From NCBI GenBank assembly GCA_002118135.1, contig BDIU01000113.1:50389-114388 (forward strand): a stretch of 64,000 bases of DNA, in the 5' to 3' direction. This DNA comes from Trebouxia sp. TZW2008. Its lineage: Eukaryota; Chlorophyta; Trebouxiophyceae; Trebouxiales; Trebouxiaceae. The number at the start of each line of letters is the position of its first letter. The first letter of the stretch is position 1. The position numbers and the translations under genes are program-made. The notes under the pieces were generated by a model. That model did no database searches. It worked only from the letters and a program-made list of their open reading frames with translations, and had not been told where the DNA came from. Shown piece by piece: positions 1 to 11,338 of this stretch.

Positions 1-15
1 AAACTCAAAGCTTAC

Positions 16-80
16 CCTGATGCCCGGGGCAATGTCTGCAACATAGTGCCGACGAGTCCCAATAGGCTCAAGGTAGGCTC
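16..80 (-). CDS. Possible exon of a gene running off the left edge
   Basis: On the minus strand an open stretch reads ...EPIGTRRHYVADIAPGIR and ends at a good splice donor (AGG|GTAAGC, donor bases 15-14). It could be an internal exon of a gene continuing to the left. The upstream boundary is unclear: a stop lies just before the open part, so a nearby acceptor would be needed. I do not recognise the protein. The alternative is a chance open reading frame. Confidence 0.2.
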
Positions 81-500
81 AAGATTGGGCTGCATAAAAG
101 TGCAAATGTGCTGCACTGCTCAATGCACATGCATGCTCATGGGGCAGAGTGGTACAAGTCTGAATGCAAAGCTATGCTGTATGCCAATAGCATGACGTTT
201 TGCACATACATGTGCCACTCATAAGTGTAGATCGCAGCTCTTTGATGGTCAGCACAAGTATGACCGTGCGCTTCTGTTATTACCCACCAATGTGTATTTT
301 ACAGAATTTCTGGAACACACTGCTGTTGTCCGTGATGTAAGCATTAAATAGCAGATTCACGTGCACTTGCATTGATCAGTCATGATCTTCTCGCAACCAA
401 GCCCAAGCCAAAGTTGTGACTTGCCAAAAGCTCCCTCGACGTGAAACGCTCTGAGCAAAACAAGCTATACACTGCATCTAAGGTAAACACAGCATGATGT
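81..500. other. Non-coding stretch downstream of the ELIP gene
   Basis: No convincing exon is seen. It probably holds the 3' UTR of the minus-strand ELIP gene. A minus-strand TGTAA (TTACA on plus, about 299-303) lies roughly 200 bases after the ELIP stop and could be an algal poly(A) signal. Confidence 0.4.
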
Positions 501-1621
501 CTATGTCAGTGTGAAGTTGACGGGGTACAGGTAGTAGCCAAAGACAAATGGCAGCCAGAACAGACCCACAATGCCAATCATGGCAAGCCTGCCCAGCACA
601 ATCTCAGCATCTGCCTTGAATGGACCAAAATCTTTCCTTTCGTAGCCCCTACAACAGCATGGCCCAACATCAGTATGTATACAGAGGAGGAAGCCAACAG
701 CAACTGCATCAAAATCAATCGCTAGTGCAGATCTGCCAGGCAGAGTCAATGTGGCGTACATATGCAGTCCAGCAGTCAAAACAGGTCACATATGCTTGGA
801 AGGTTTAACAGAAGAGCAAAGATCAATGCTGCACTCAACCACTGGCTGCAAGCAGATCACAAGCACTGACACTGATTGCATGTCAGAATGATAATGGACT
901 TCAGACCTGAGGATGGGAACCAGAGTGCCAACTGCGATTAGGGCAAACACAGCAAAGACTGGCTGTGGCCAGCTGCCAATCTGCTGGTAGATGTTCTTGC
1001 CAGAAGCCTGGAACCCAGCTACTGCCAGCACAAAGCCAATCATGGCAGCCCTGGACCACAGCAATCAGTTTGTGAGCTGAACACGCATGGCCGGTTGTGG
1101 TCTTGAGCCAGATCGACGGAGGTTCACAATCAGGCAGGGACCGCTGTCGCGATGCAGCGGGATGGCAGGCAAAAGCTGTGGCATGCCTCTGGAATTGGCA
1201 TCAAAAGAGCACGAAGCATGCGAACCTGCTGTTGATAAGCTCAGGTGCAGCGCCCTGGAAACGCATGGCATCTGCGACTCCTACTTCAGTGCCCAGAATC
1301 TCTGTGTCCTTTGTAGCTTGGGGCGACGTGAGAACATCGTCATACTGGCTCTTTCTCTCTTCATAAGGCTCAACACCTTGACGGTTCCTGGCCTGCTGCT
1401 CAGTTTTCTGAAGGGCGAAATATCGAGCTCGGTGAACCGATCGCGAGCTGCGCTGCGAGCAAACGAAGGCGATAAGGTCAGCTGCTATCTACCTCGTAAG
1501 AGTCTCCGCCCTTAGCTGCAACAGTTGTCCTGGAAAAGCGAGGGCAAACCCTGGTCACCGGAATGCGCAGCGACCTGCTCGTGAAGGGTGCGGCTGACTG
1601 CAGCATCAAACTTGTCGCCAT
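501..1621 (-). CDS. ELIP: Early light-induced protein (ELIP/CBR-like), chloroplast
   Basis: Four exons: 1493-1621, 1226-1392, 907-1050 and 501-648, joining in frame to 195 residues. ELIPs are thylakoid proteins of the light-harvesting superfamily that accumulate under high light and help to protect against photo-oxidation. Residues 1-43 look like a plastid transit peptide (rich in Ser, Thr, Arg, Ala, almost no acidic residues). The mature part has three predicted membrane helices: about 94-116 (PELINSRAAMIGF, the conserved ExxNxR chlorophyll motif), 127-146, and 161-186 (AEIVLGRLAMIG). The segment GVADAMRFQGAAPE before helix 1 is typical of ELIPs. In helix 3 the usual Asn of ExxNxR is Leu165. 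The start was chosen because it gives the transit peptide and in-phase splicing. Length fits the family. Its introns carry no exon-edge copies, unlike most neighbours. Confidence 0.9.
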
Positions 1622-3287
1622 GTTGAGTTACCGGCGATATGAACGTTGCTGTAATTGCTTGCGATGAACAGAGCTGTACAAGCTGCACTTCGTTCAAGAT
1701 AAAGCTTGTAGTAAAAACGCAAATGAGGTCTCTCCGGATTGCGGTTGCTTTTGGCTTTTGAGCACGATGCGCGGAGAACCGTTCTTGATCGATCGTGAGG
1801 CCACAACAGCATAGCAAACACGGGGTTACGGAGTGCGTTGGCAGCCACAAGATTAGATTGCGTTTGCAGTTGACAGAGAGATTGCTCTGAGGCAGGTGCT
1901 TGTGCCAGATGCTGCTCAAAGTGGACCAACAGTCCCTTGCTGGCCAGTCAAGCTGGACATGCATGCAACTCAGAACACCTTGTTGCGCACTGCGCAACTC
2001 AGCACAAGTGATCAGCATGCGTAAAATGCCAAAGCGCTGAATTCGGAAGGTTTCCAGAGTCATTGCAACACTGAAAGGCAGTACATGCTCTAAGCATTCT
2101 ACTTGAATCAACCTGCGAAGCTGTGGGCGGCCTGACAGAGGTGACATTGTTCAACACCACTTAGTGACCAAAACCCTGTAGACATTTTGCTGAATGATGA
2201 TGGACCAATGCTTGTGACGTGCTGGCATTATGATGATGCAACAGGCGTCATATAGCTGTCTAGCTTTGCCTATGGATACAAGCCAGCCCAGCTAATAACG
2301 AGGATCTGACTAAAATCGAAGCCAAAGAGGAAATGTTGATACAGCTATCACCCATTATAACTCCAGAACTCCTGGATCCAGGCTGCAGTGTCAACTGTTG
2401 AAAGCACAGTGTCAAATTTGCACTGAACACAACAGTGACATCTTTGTTTGGTTTATTGCAGCTTGCAAATCCAAATAGCCGTCTGACAGCTGGTCAGGAA
2501 CGAAGACAATTTTCAAGCATCTGCGCTGTAGTTGTAATAGATGCCTGACTAGAGGATGTCAGTAGCTCAGCAGCGGCTGATTCCTTCTGCACGGAGTGAC
2601 AGCTGCAGCAAAAGGAACCACTTTGATTTGCCCTCTGTTGTCCTCTGTGTAACTTACTTTTGAGCACTTCCCAAACAAGACAAAATGGCAGGCATGCCAG
2701 CTAGTGTTGTGCTCCCAAACTTCAAGTAAGCTGAGTTTGGGCCAGGCCAAGCAATTACTCAACCATGTTTGCGGTGAAGCTGTGAGCAGCAAGCTGACGC
2801 ACTCGCTGGCGGTGAGAGGTGGTAACTTATCATTGTTGTGATTGCTTTGGCTCATGACCTGATGCGCAGCATCACAGTAGGCCAGAACACCATAGTACAG
2901 CTACAGCCAGCTTTAGCTTCACTGGCTGTCTTCGGTGAAGATGGGCTGCACTTGCTCTCAAGGCGTCCACTGCAGGAGCTTTGGCAACTGAATACCACTG
3001 ACATGCGCTTCTGTGCTTCTGCAGCTGCTGTCTGCTGTGAATGCAGCAGGGTGCCTCTATCATGCTTTTGTAGCTGCTGACAGTGCACATGCGCAATTCC
3101 CTTGCCCAACTCCCAAGGGAAAGCATGTGGACAAGTAATGCCTGCAGGTCACTTTCCTGCTTGCTGGCTGCTGTACAGCTTGTTGCTGTGCAGGTGATTG
3201 CTGTGCAGGCAGCAATCTCAGGCTGCTTCTGCTCACAGATGGTCCAATCAGGACGCCTAGCAGCATAGACTTCTGTTTCTGCAAACC
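1622..3287. other. Intergenic region between ELIP and RRP40
   Basis: About 1.7 kb. It should contain the ELIP promoter (upstream of 1621 on the minus strand) and the RRP40 3' UTR (below 3288). Open frames of 80-210 codons on both strands show no recogn­isable domain, splice context or coding character, so I treat them as chance. No repeat array was noticed. Confidence 0.5.
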
Positions 3288-6015
3288 CTAGTCCTTTGCA
3301 ACAGCAACCATCTTGCTGACAAGAATCTCAATCTGTGCATCGCTCATAAACTCTGCCTTCTGAATGGCATTGCAGGCGATCACTGTCTTTGACACGCTGG
3401 GTGAGTGCACCCAGATCTTGCCGTTCAGTCCAATGGCCACCTCAAACTGTTTCAGATGCTTTCCTAGCGCAGCCAAAACTGCGCAGGGTGGCCGGCTCAA
3501 GAGGCGTCTGGCATAGTGAGTGTTTGAGGTGATCAGGTAACCTTCTTTGAGCTGTCCAAATCCAGAGGACTGCAACACCAGCATGGACGTTCATAAGCTT
3601 ATGACGTGTAGAAGGACGTGCATGCATGCCATGCCACAAGCGGTGACCTGTCCAGTCAAACACCAGCAAGCCATCCATGTTGACAAGCAAGACTGACAAT
3701 CAGTCATGAACACAACTCACTCCTACACAGGATTACGTGCAGCAATGTTGACAACATAGGCAAGATGTGCAGAGCTATTACAGTGCGACAGTGGCATGCA
3801 ATCACAGGACAGCATGGCTAGATTGCTGACCTTGCCGGTAGCGTCAGTACAGGCCAGTACTGGCTCCAAATCCCTGTCAGCAGCTGTCACCCGGGCATAC
3901 ACCAGGTCCCCCACCTGCAGCCAATTGCATCCATTTTCACTCATTCAAAACGCATGTTAGGCAAGCTCAGCAGGCCCAGACTGGAGATATCAACTGTCTG
4001 AAAGCTATTTGGTCCTGCGCTGACCTAGACTGTTTCACCATTTACACCAGGTCCCTCACCTGCAGCCATGCAGCTGCTTGAGGGGCATCTCTGCGTACAG
4101 TGATGAGTTGCACACAGACAGTTTGGAGCTGCAGCTTCTGTTACAGCTGGTGAGGGCGCACTCATGCCTTGGCATGTGCAGCAAATTATTGAATGTTTTG
4201 CATGAAGGGTACGTCAGCAATAGTAAGAGGCATGTGGTTCCCAGGCTAAAGCTGTGCAGAATGCGCACTATTACAGTGTGCTGTGGAGCAGCTGCCTAAG
4301 TCAACAGACATTTCCATCGACACACGGTCTGACTTGAAGCAGTTCTTCCACAAATTTGTATGCAGCAATTGCAAGTGAGCAAAGATTTGCAAAGCAGAGA
4401 ATCGAGTGAGGAGAGGTTATACACAAGTAATGTGCTGCCTCTGAATAATTTTGCTCAAAGCCAGCTTGTACCAGCTGAAATGGCTGAACACAATCCTTGA
4501 AAGCCGTTTGAGCTGGTACAGACTGGCTTTGAACAGAATTGTTGAGAGGCATTTCATTGCTTCTGTATGCACCTGGGTGGGTCAAAGAAGCTCGCAAGAA
4601 AGCACATCAGTGATGATGATACCAGGAGGATGATGATGATTAGCAAGACTCACCTGGAGACTGGGTCTGTTGCGCCAAGTTAAACCTTCAAAGGAATGCA
4701 GTAGATGCAGAGCACATGCAGAGAACCGTAAATCTATACTCTGTGCGAGATTTTGGGCCAGCTAAGGTGTGAGTGGTGTTACAGATACTCTCATGCCCAG
4801 ATAATCTTTGAGAGTCCAAGCTCACCTGAAGATTGAGTCTGTTGCGCCAAATTGCACCTTGAAACGCATGCAGTAGATGCCAAGCACATGTGGGTAACCG
4901 GAAAACCTTCATTCTGTGCAAAATTATGGGGAATATGCACCAGCCAAGGTGTGAATGGTGTGGCAGACACTCTCATGCCCAAGTGATCGTTGAGTGTCAA
5001 AGCTCACCTGGAGATTTGGCCTGTTGCGCCATGTTGCACCCTCAAAAGCGTGCAGTAGATGCCAAGGCACATGTGGGTCACCGTAAAAGCTATGTTCAAG
5101 ATTGCGGGGCATATGCATCAACCAAGGCGTGAGTGGTGTTACAGATACTCTCATGCCTAAGTGACCGTTGAGTGTCAAAGCTCACCTGGAGATTTGGCCT
5201 GTTGCGCCGTGTTGCACCCTCAAAAGCAAGGACTGGCAAGCTGGCTGGAAAAGGGGCTCCAATGTCCACCATGAAATTCTCACCATGCTTTTCTGTTGTG
5301 ATGCCGATCACAGATTCATCCACAGCAGGTATGTACCTGCACACGGGTGCAAAACAAGACATGCAAAATTGGGTCTTGAGACTTTTGCTGTACAGTTGTA
5401 CAGTACTTTTAAAATGTAATGAGACTCTATGCAACAACAATCTTATGCCATTGGCAATGTCCTTTCCATGGCTATAGCTGCCTTTCGGCTGCAATGGTAC
5501 TTGTGAGTGAAGACAATGTGATATGGAGACCATTTTTGCGGTGAACTATGCAGTTGTCGCAACGAGATATCGATGTATGGCTTGATCGACTATGCATGTG
5601 TTGGCAGAATGAAGAGGTTGAGTCACTTGGCAGATGTGCATAAACAGCTGTGTCACCTGCGCTGCCTCCCTTCAACCCAAAGTTTGCCTGCCTTGGTCTT
5701 GCGCAAGATCCCAGACTTGCTGGTGCTCACAGAATCTGACTGAGGATGCAAGCCGGGACCCACTCGCACCTGTCCTGATTCAGGAAGCTTAAACAACACC
5801 TGCCCTGGACAGACAGTCTGCAGAACAAATACAGGGCTTCTACTCAACAGCCCCCCTGATGTGGCCATGTCTGCGACATAGCACAGACAAACACAGGGCA
5901 ATAGTGTTGGCAAATCATGTGCCTATCGAAAGCCATTGTAAGATGTTCGCCTCCTCCATGAAAATGCAATAATAGGCTGTACCTGTCCTATTGGGGCTTC
6001 AGACAAGTGAGACAT
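3288..6015 (-). CDS. RRP40: Exosome complex component RRP40 (EXOSC3)
   Basis: Five exons: 5983-6015, 5657-5817, 5186-5336, 3831-3914 and 3288-3569, giving 236 residues. RRP40 is one of the three S1/KH cap proteins of the nuclear and cytoplasmic RNA exosome and guides RNA 3' ends into the channel. The N-terminal domain contains PGQVLFKLPESG and VGPGLH. The S1 domain (about 66-140) contains YIPAVDESVIGI, NFMVDIG and VGDLVYARVTAADRDLEP. The KH domain (about 150-230) contains the RRP40 hallmark GLNGKIWV (from residue 190). All junction phases agree and the length matches the family. The 1.27-kb intron between exons 3 and 4 holds three extra copies of the exon-3 donor edge, one copy of the exon-4 acceptor edge and a hairpin. 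The gene is divergent from the amine oxidase gene (613 bp apart). Confidence 0.93.
4043..4068 (-). repeat. Copy of RRP40 exon-4 acceptor edge
   Basis: The 26-27 bases around the exon-4 acceptor (3898-3924) recur here with one or two changes, including the polypyrimidine/CAG|G junction. It lies in the preceding intron in the same orientation. Confidence 0.75.
4427..4560. repeat. 50-bp-arm inverted repeat in RRP40 intron
   Basis: Bases 4427-4476 pair in register with 4511-4560 at roughly 80% complementarity. The inner 39 bases are the best matched and the loop is about 34 bases (4477-4510). A transcript would fold into a hairpin. It could be a small foldback element or a hairpin RNA source. 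Confidence 0.75.
4648..5235 (-). repeat. RRP40 exon-3 donor-edge tandem array, period about 172-181 bp
   Basis: The 3' end of exon 3 plus its GTGAGC donor and about 130 bases of intron is present four times. The functional junction is at 5185/5186; further copies have donors near 5003, 4823 and 4651. Landmarks such as CAGTAGATGC recur at about 5052, 4871 and 4699. Every copy keeps CAG|GTGAG on the minus strand, while the exon parts carry substitutions (for example Trp for Arg in GATRRN). Confidence 0.85.
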
Positions 6016-6628
6016 CCCAATTGCTGTAGCCTTGCACTGTAGATTGCGTAGCCCTGGTGCGACTAGCCCTTAGCTGTCGCCTTGTTGTTAAGCCTGTCAG
6101 TCTAGCTTTGCTGCCGAGAGCTGGCAAAGTTGTTCCCTTGGGGGGCAGGCCTACTCACTGAATTCCAGTCTCTCTGACCAGACTCGACTTAATCTCTAAC
6201 CTCTGTGTGTACGCGTCTGCTCTCGATGCTGCGTACACTTGTATTCGCCAGTGGCAGGAGAATTCAGATTTGGCAGGACTTGAGACTTTGCAGCGATGCC
6301 GATGGTCAACACAAAACCCTACAGCATACACCGCAGCATGCATGCTGCGCTTTTACGATGGCGCAACGCAGCAGCTGGCAATCGCTTGTTATGTAGCACG
6401 CTTGCAGCGTGTTCGATCCCCCCTGTCACAACAGACTATCGCCTCGGATGCGCGTCTGCTCTTGAATTTTAAAGAACTGCGAAAGACAGCGACCCGAAGC
6501 AAGATCAGCCGTCTGAATTGGCCCAGCTAAAACTTGACTCTTGCTCAACGGACATGTCCCACTAGAGTAGCATGAAGAATTGCTCCTGAGGGTTTTGTTC
6601 ACGTCAATAGTTCAACCGTCCGCGAGCA
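6016..6628. promoter_or_regulatory. Divergent upstream region, RRP40 / amine oxidase
   Basis: 613 bp separate two start codons that point away from each other (6015 minus, 6629 plus), so both promoters should lie here. I see no clear TATA box or other recognised element. Open frames here (for example 6207-6530 plus) have no recognisable domain. Confidence 0.55.
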
Positions 6629-9600
6629 ATGACTGCAACATCCGTGGAGCACCACAGTGTCGTCATCGTCGGTGCCGGACTTGCTGGACTTTATGCAGCC
6701 AAATTGTTACGACCACATCTTCCTGACGTTATCGTGCTCGAAGCCACTGACAGACCCGGAGGACGTGTCCGTCAGGTAGGATCACTCCGCTTGCTTCATG
6801 AGTCTGCCCCAACAGGTGCTGAAGACATGCTGTACAGGTGGATGATGCTGTGCCATGGCCTGTAGAGGCAGGCCCTCAGTTTGTGCATGGTGCCCATTCT
6901 TCCCTCAAGGTGCAAATTCAGTCATTGGCATTTGTGTTTGTGTAGCAGCTGCCTTTGATGCTTTTGATTGAATGTGTCAGAAATGCCGCAGGCGATTTTG
7001 GATGAAATCGGGTGTAGCACAAAGGAGTATGACTGGCCTGATTATTGGTACTTTGGCAAGGAGAAGCAATTGCAGCATGCTTCACAAGAAGTGAGTAATG
7101 AAACGTTGTTGCCTGAGGCCATTTTTAGATTCACAAAGCGACTATCTGATGTAGGCACTGCATGTGGAAATTTGCCAATTGATGTATGTCACATTTGCAA
7201 CATCCACACGTGGACAAGCAGGATGCATGCTACACTCAATGCTGCCGTTGCGTATTGCCGACAACACTTGCTTACAAGACCTGCACTTGCTGAAAACGCA
7301 AAACATAGGTATGCAATGTTGTGCATGTAACAGGACCCAGATCTGACACGCACACATGAGCTGTTTGCCGAAGTGGGCAAGGAAGCCTATCCGGAGACAG
7401 ACATTTCAGCAGAGCAATGGTTGCGCAACAAGGGTGCTAGCAGGAAGGTTCTGAGTATTGCAGATGCCTGCTACGCCAATGACTTTGGCTGCAGCCTGCA
7501 ACAGCTGGGTCTGAGGGAAATGATCACAGAGAACCGCAAGTGGGACTCAGGTATGGTGTGTGCTCTTTGACAATATTGAGGCACATCAAAATTACCCCTG
7601 TAAGCTTGCTCGCTGCTGTGAGAGGGAAAGACACTGCCATTTAATAGCACATTGGGACGTGCGACTACGCACTCCTTGCATCAGTTTTGTTACTGCTGTG
7701 CTCATGGCCCCTGATGTATACTTTTGTATTTGGACTGAAAGCTCATGAATTGAGTTCCAGTACTGTTGTGCATTTGGCACTTGCTTGCTATTTTTTCCAT
7801 GGGAGTCATGTGGTACATTGAATGGCACAACAAATGTACAGACACGTGGCAATTTAGATAAAGTCCACAGTGTAGCCTCACAGCAGCAAACCTCTGTAAG
7901 TGAGCTGCAGTCATCCTTTATAGAGCACATCCAGTGGTGCTCCTTGTTTGTTTCAGAGCAGCCGTGTCCATACTTGTACATGATGTCATGATTGCTCCCT
8001 TGCTACTGTGGACACCTGAGCCACAACATGTCAATACTGCACCTGTTTGGCCTGCTTTGTTTCTGTCTACTGGACTCTACTATGATCTGGGTTTGTGATA
8101 CCTCAAACATTTGTTGAACATGTGAATGCAGGTGACAGCTATCTGGTGCTGGATCGGCCCCTCAGTGAGCTGGTGAAGCACATTGCCAGACAGCTGGGCA
8201 GACAGATATTGTGCGACTGCCCAGTGACCAGGATTGAGCACAACTCCAAAGGAGCGCTTGTCCGGCTGTACGGAGGCAGGTAGGCTGTGTCGCATGCTAC
8301 TCAGAGCTCGTGAGTGGTACATGATGAAGGCAGTCACAGGCCAATCAAACCAAGCGCTTTGAATAACGCACTCATTGACGACTTGATGTTTTGATTTGTG
8401 ACAGTTGTCGTGTGAGGCTTTCTTGATCAATATGCTTTGGAGCAATAGGATACACAGTCTTACATTGCCTTGCCACCAAGTTGCCTGAATGTTGCAATTG
8501 TTGCTGACAGCAACAGCTCATCACATTCATACAGAAATGACAGTCCTGCTTTGCTTGGTTGCAAACCACTGATGAAAATGCGTTACAAGCAACAACAATC
8601 AGGAACAACTCAAAACTTGACGAGATTTTGCAGGCAAATCCAGTGCCAGCATGTGGTAGTGACAGTGCCTGTCACAGTGCTGCAAAGAGAGGACATCACC
8701 TTCTCACCACCTCTGCCACAGCTGAAGCAGCAAGCTGTACAGAGGGTCAAAATGTCCAATGCAATCAAGGCAGGCATCATGACCGACTTGCCTCAGCAAG
8801 TTTTCAAGCTGAGCAGAAGCCTCTGCAGCACTGCTTATTTTGCCCATCCATTGATGCTGAAGCACTATGCCCATTGTAGCTTGAATTGGTACTTGCACAT
8901 CTGGAAGAGCGTAAACTTTGTGCATGAAAATGATTTTGATAGACCAGTTCATATTGTCACAATGTGATGGATGAGCATCACATGACGCCAGTGTGCTCTA
9001 TGCACCCTTGCGAGCCTTGCCAAAACATGGTGCAGAGGGCACACTGCAGCATGAAAATGGAAGTGTCCCCAACTGACTGACGTCGCAAATGAATCTGCCA
9101 TGACGGTGCGTCTTGTGTTTTCAGATGATTGTGATGTTTGCTCAGCTCTTGTGGCCAGCAGGCTCCTTTGATGCGGTCTGCACTGACTCCTTCATTCCAG
9201 AGTTCTGGATTGTTCAGCCCCTGAAGCAGCCTCAGCATTATGCAAGCTTGGATGACGCCTCTGAACATGCTATCAGCCTGCGACAGGCGCCAGACAACCA
9301 GCAAGCTATCAGAAACTGTTTTGGCATGAGCGCAAATGTTGTTCTGCAGGTGATCATGATGTTTGCGCAGCCCTTCTGGCCAGCAGGCTTTTTTGATGTG
9401 GTCTGCACTGACTCCTTCATTCCAGAGTTCTGGGTTGTGCAGCCCCTACAGCAGCTACAGCAACACGCAAGCACAGACAATCACTCTGGACATGCTAGCA
9501 GGCTGCAACAAGCGCCACATCACCAGCAAGCTGCGTCAAGTTTGGCAGTGCAGGAATCAATTGAAGCTTCAAATTATGCAGCGCAGCATGCACAGCACCC

Positions 9601-9706
9601 TCAGCATACGCAGCATGCGCAGCAGGATGCTCAGCAGCGATCTGAGAAGCATCAGCAGCAGCGGACAGGTGTTTCACCATCCCGCGTACAAGCAGAGCAT
9701 CAGAAT

Positions 9707-9742
<36 letters not shown>

Positions 9743-9784
9743 GATCAGCATGTTCAACAGAATCAACATGCAGATCACTGTGAT

Positions 9785-9821
<37 letters not shown>

Positions 9822-10622
9822 GTTTGCAGGGTCAGCATCAACAGCAGCATCAGCAACATGGTCAGCAGCAGCATGTTCAGCAGGATGCGCATTGCCTGGT
9901 GGGCTTTGTGGCAGGAACCAAGGCTGAAGAAATCAGCAAGCTGCGGCAGAACTCAGTCATCATCAGAACATTGGCACAATTGGATCAGATGTTTGGTAAG
10001 TTCAGCAACGGCTGTTGTGCATTTGCCACTTGCCTAGCTCAGCAGTTCAATGCACTGCTGCGCTATGTTTCAGCTATCTCCTCTTTGCAAACACTACTCT
10101 TTGGCGCTTTGCACACATATGTTTGGGGCACTCTAAATGGCTTGCAGAATTGACACATGAGCATGAAGTCTGCATACAAGTGCACAAGAATCCCTGCCTG
10201 AGAATGTGTAGATGCATTCACATTTTCACAGGAGCATGACGATTTCTGGCGGTACGGCCCTTGCAAGTCGTGGAAGACAGCACATAGCAACCCTTACATT
10301 GCTGTATGTTTGATGTAGCATAATTTTGGTTGCAGGTTCCAAGCAGCAAAGGTACCCTGCCACATCAAGCTTTCTACAAGCACACATCATAGATTGGTCT
10401 CGTGAGAAGCACATCTATGGGGCGTACACATATCCTACACTGCATGCACAAATTGGAGATAGGGATTTGTTGGCCGCCCCAATCGGCACAACCGTGTTCT
10501 TTGCTGGCGAAGCTACGCATGCTGCTATCAACCCTTGCATGCAAGCGGCGATGGAGACTGGCCAGAGAGCAGCTTCTGAGATCTTAGCTTGCAAAGCCAA
10601 GACACGCAACAGCAAGCTATAG
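6629..10622 (+). CDS. Flavin-containing amine oxidase (polyamine/monoamine oxidase-like) with polyQ insert
   Basis: Eight exons: 6629-6775, 6838-6909, 6992-7090, 7334-7550, 8132-8279, 8634-8769, 9125-9995 and 10336-10622, all in phase, 658 residues. The family oxidises amines with FAD and releases peroxide. Residues 10-25 have the dinucleotide fold (VVIVGAGLAGLYAA), followed by VLEATDRPGGRV. VEAGPQFVHGAHS, the FAD-contacting HVVVTVPVTVL and the C-terminal VFFAGEATHAAINP are all present. Exon 7 is 290 codons, far longer than expected. It carries an in-frame duplication of a catalytic-domain segment and a Gln/His-rich insert with runs of 11 and 12 Gln before GFVAGTKAEEI. Using the second acceptor (exon start 9350) would remove 75 codons and give 583 residues. 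Intron 6 appears to be GC-AG. Substrate cannot be told from sequence. Confidence 0.85.
9125..9540 (+). repeat. In-frame tandem duplication inside amine oxidase exon 7
   Basis: The segment starting at 9125 is repeated from 9350, an offset of 225 bases (75 codons). Each copy is preceded by a CAG acceptor and encodes a version of FAQ.(F/L)WPAG.FD.VCTDSFIPEFW. Both copies are open and in the same frame, so read-through gives two copies in the protein and use of the second acceptor gives one. Confidence 0.85.
9707..9739 (+). repeat. CAG microsatellite (11 units)
   Basis: Uninterrupted (CAG)11 in frame, encoding 11 Gln in the amine oxidase insert. Confidence 0.95.
9785..9820 (+). repeat. CAG microsatellite (12 units)
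   Basis: Uninterrupted (CAG)12 in frame, encoding 12 Gln. It is followed by further CAG/CAT-rich sequence up to about 9890. Confidence 0.95.
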
Positions 10623-10810
10623 GAAGTGAAGGGAGTGTCCAATGTGTGCAATGTAAACAGGCCGCCCCAATTGGCATAATTGTCTTCTTTGCTGGTGAAG
10701 CAACCCATGCTGCTATCAACCCTTGCATGCAAGCTGCAATGGAGACTAGCCAGAGAGCAGCTTCTGAGATCTTGGCTTGCAAAGCCAAGACCGCTAGTAG
10801 TAGGCTGTAG
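10473..10810 (+). repeat. Tandem duplication of the amine oxidase terminal exon
   Basis: Bases 10473-10622 (encoding from AAPIGTTVFFAGEATH to the stop) recur at 10662-10810 with few changes (AAPIGIIVFFAGEATH, ending in its own TAG). A TGTAA motif follows each stop (10652 and 10833), so the duplicated unit may include a poly(A) signal. The second copy has no obvious splice acceptor in front of it and is probably untranslated 3' sequence. Confidence 0.85.
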
Positions 10811-11338
10811 AAACTGAAAACGGAGCCTGATGTGTAATCTGTTCATGGCAAATGCACAGTGTTACATCAATCTCAGTAGACCGCAAAAAATGTGCAAGAT
10901 GCATGCAATGCAGTGATTGCTGGTCTGCTATCTGCTGACAGCTTTAATGGATGTTTGCATAAGACTTGATGTTTCTAGCTATTCAAGTGTCGCGGGAAAA
11001 GATGCAGTTCATGACTAGCTGCAAATTCCGCAGCAGCAATTTTGCTATGATGCTGCCTTCCATGCAGTAATCGCAATCTACAACCCATTGTTTGTATTAG
11101 ACAAGATTGCCACGGTCACCACAAATTGCTCATTTCAACATGTTACTACTGACATACATGGCTTGCTTCAAATAGCATCACTGCATATCATACACAAGAA
11201 GAGCCAGCAACAAGCTGCTGCAATGATACAAGCTTCGAAGTACGTGTGAAGCCTTAGGTGCAAAGCAACATAGGACCGGCGCACTGACACAAAAAGCTGC
11301 TGCACGTACGCAAGTTTCAAAATTCCTAGGTGACGAAA
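10811..11338. other. Intergenic region, convergent 3' ends
   Basis: About 530 bp between the amine oxidase (+) and short-chain dehydrogenase (-) genes. No exon is seen; it presumably holds both 3' UTRs. Confidence 0.5.

Noticed and set aside
1087..1515. 142-codon plus-strand frame
   Set aside because: Antisense to ELIP exons and introns, with no recognisable domain.
9674..9892. Leucine-rich minus-strand frame
   Set aside because: It is the antisense reading of the CAG repeats (CTG as Leu).
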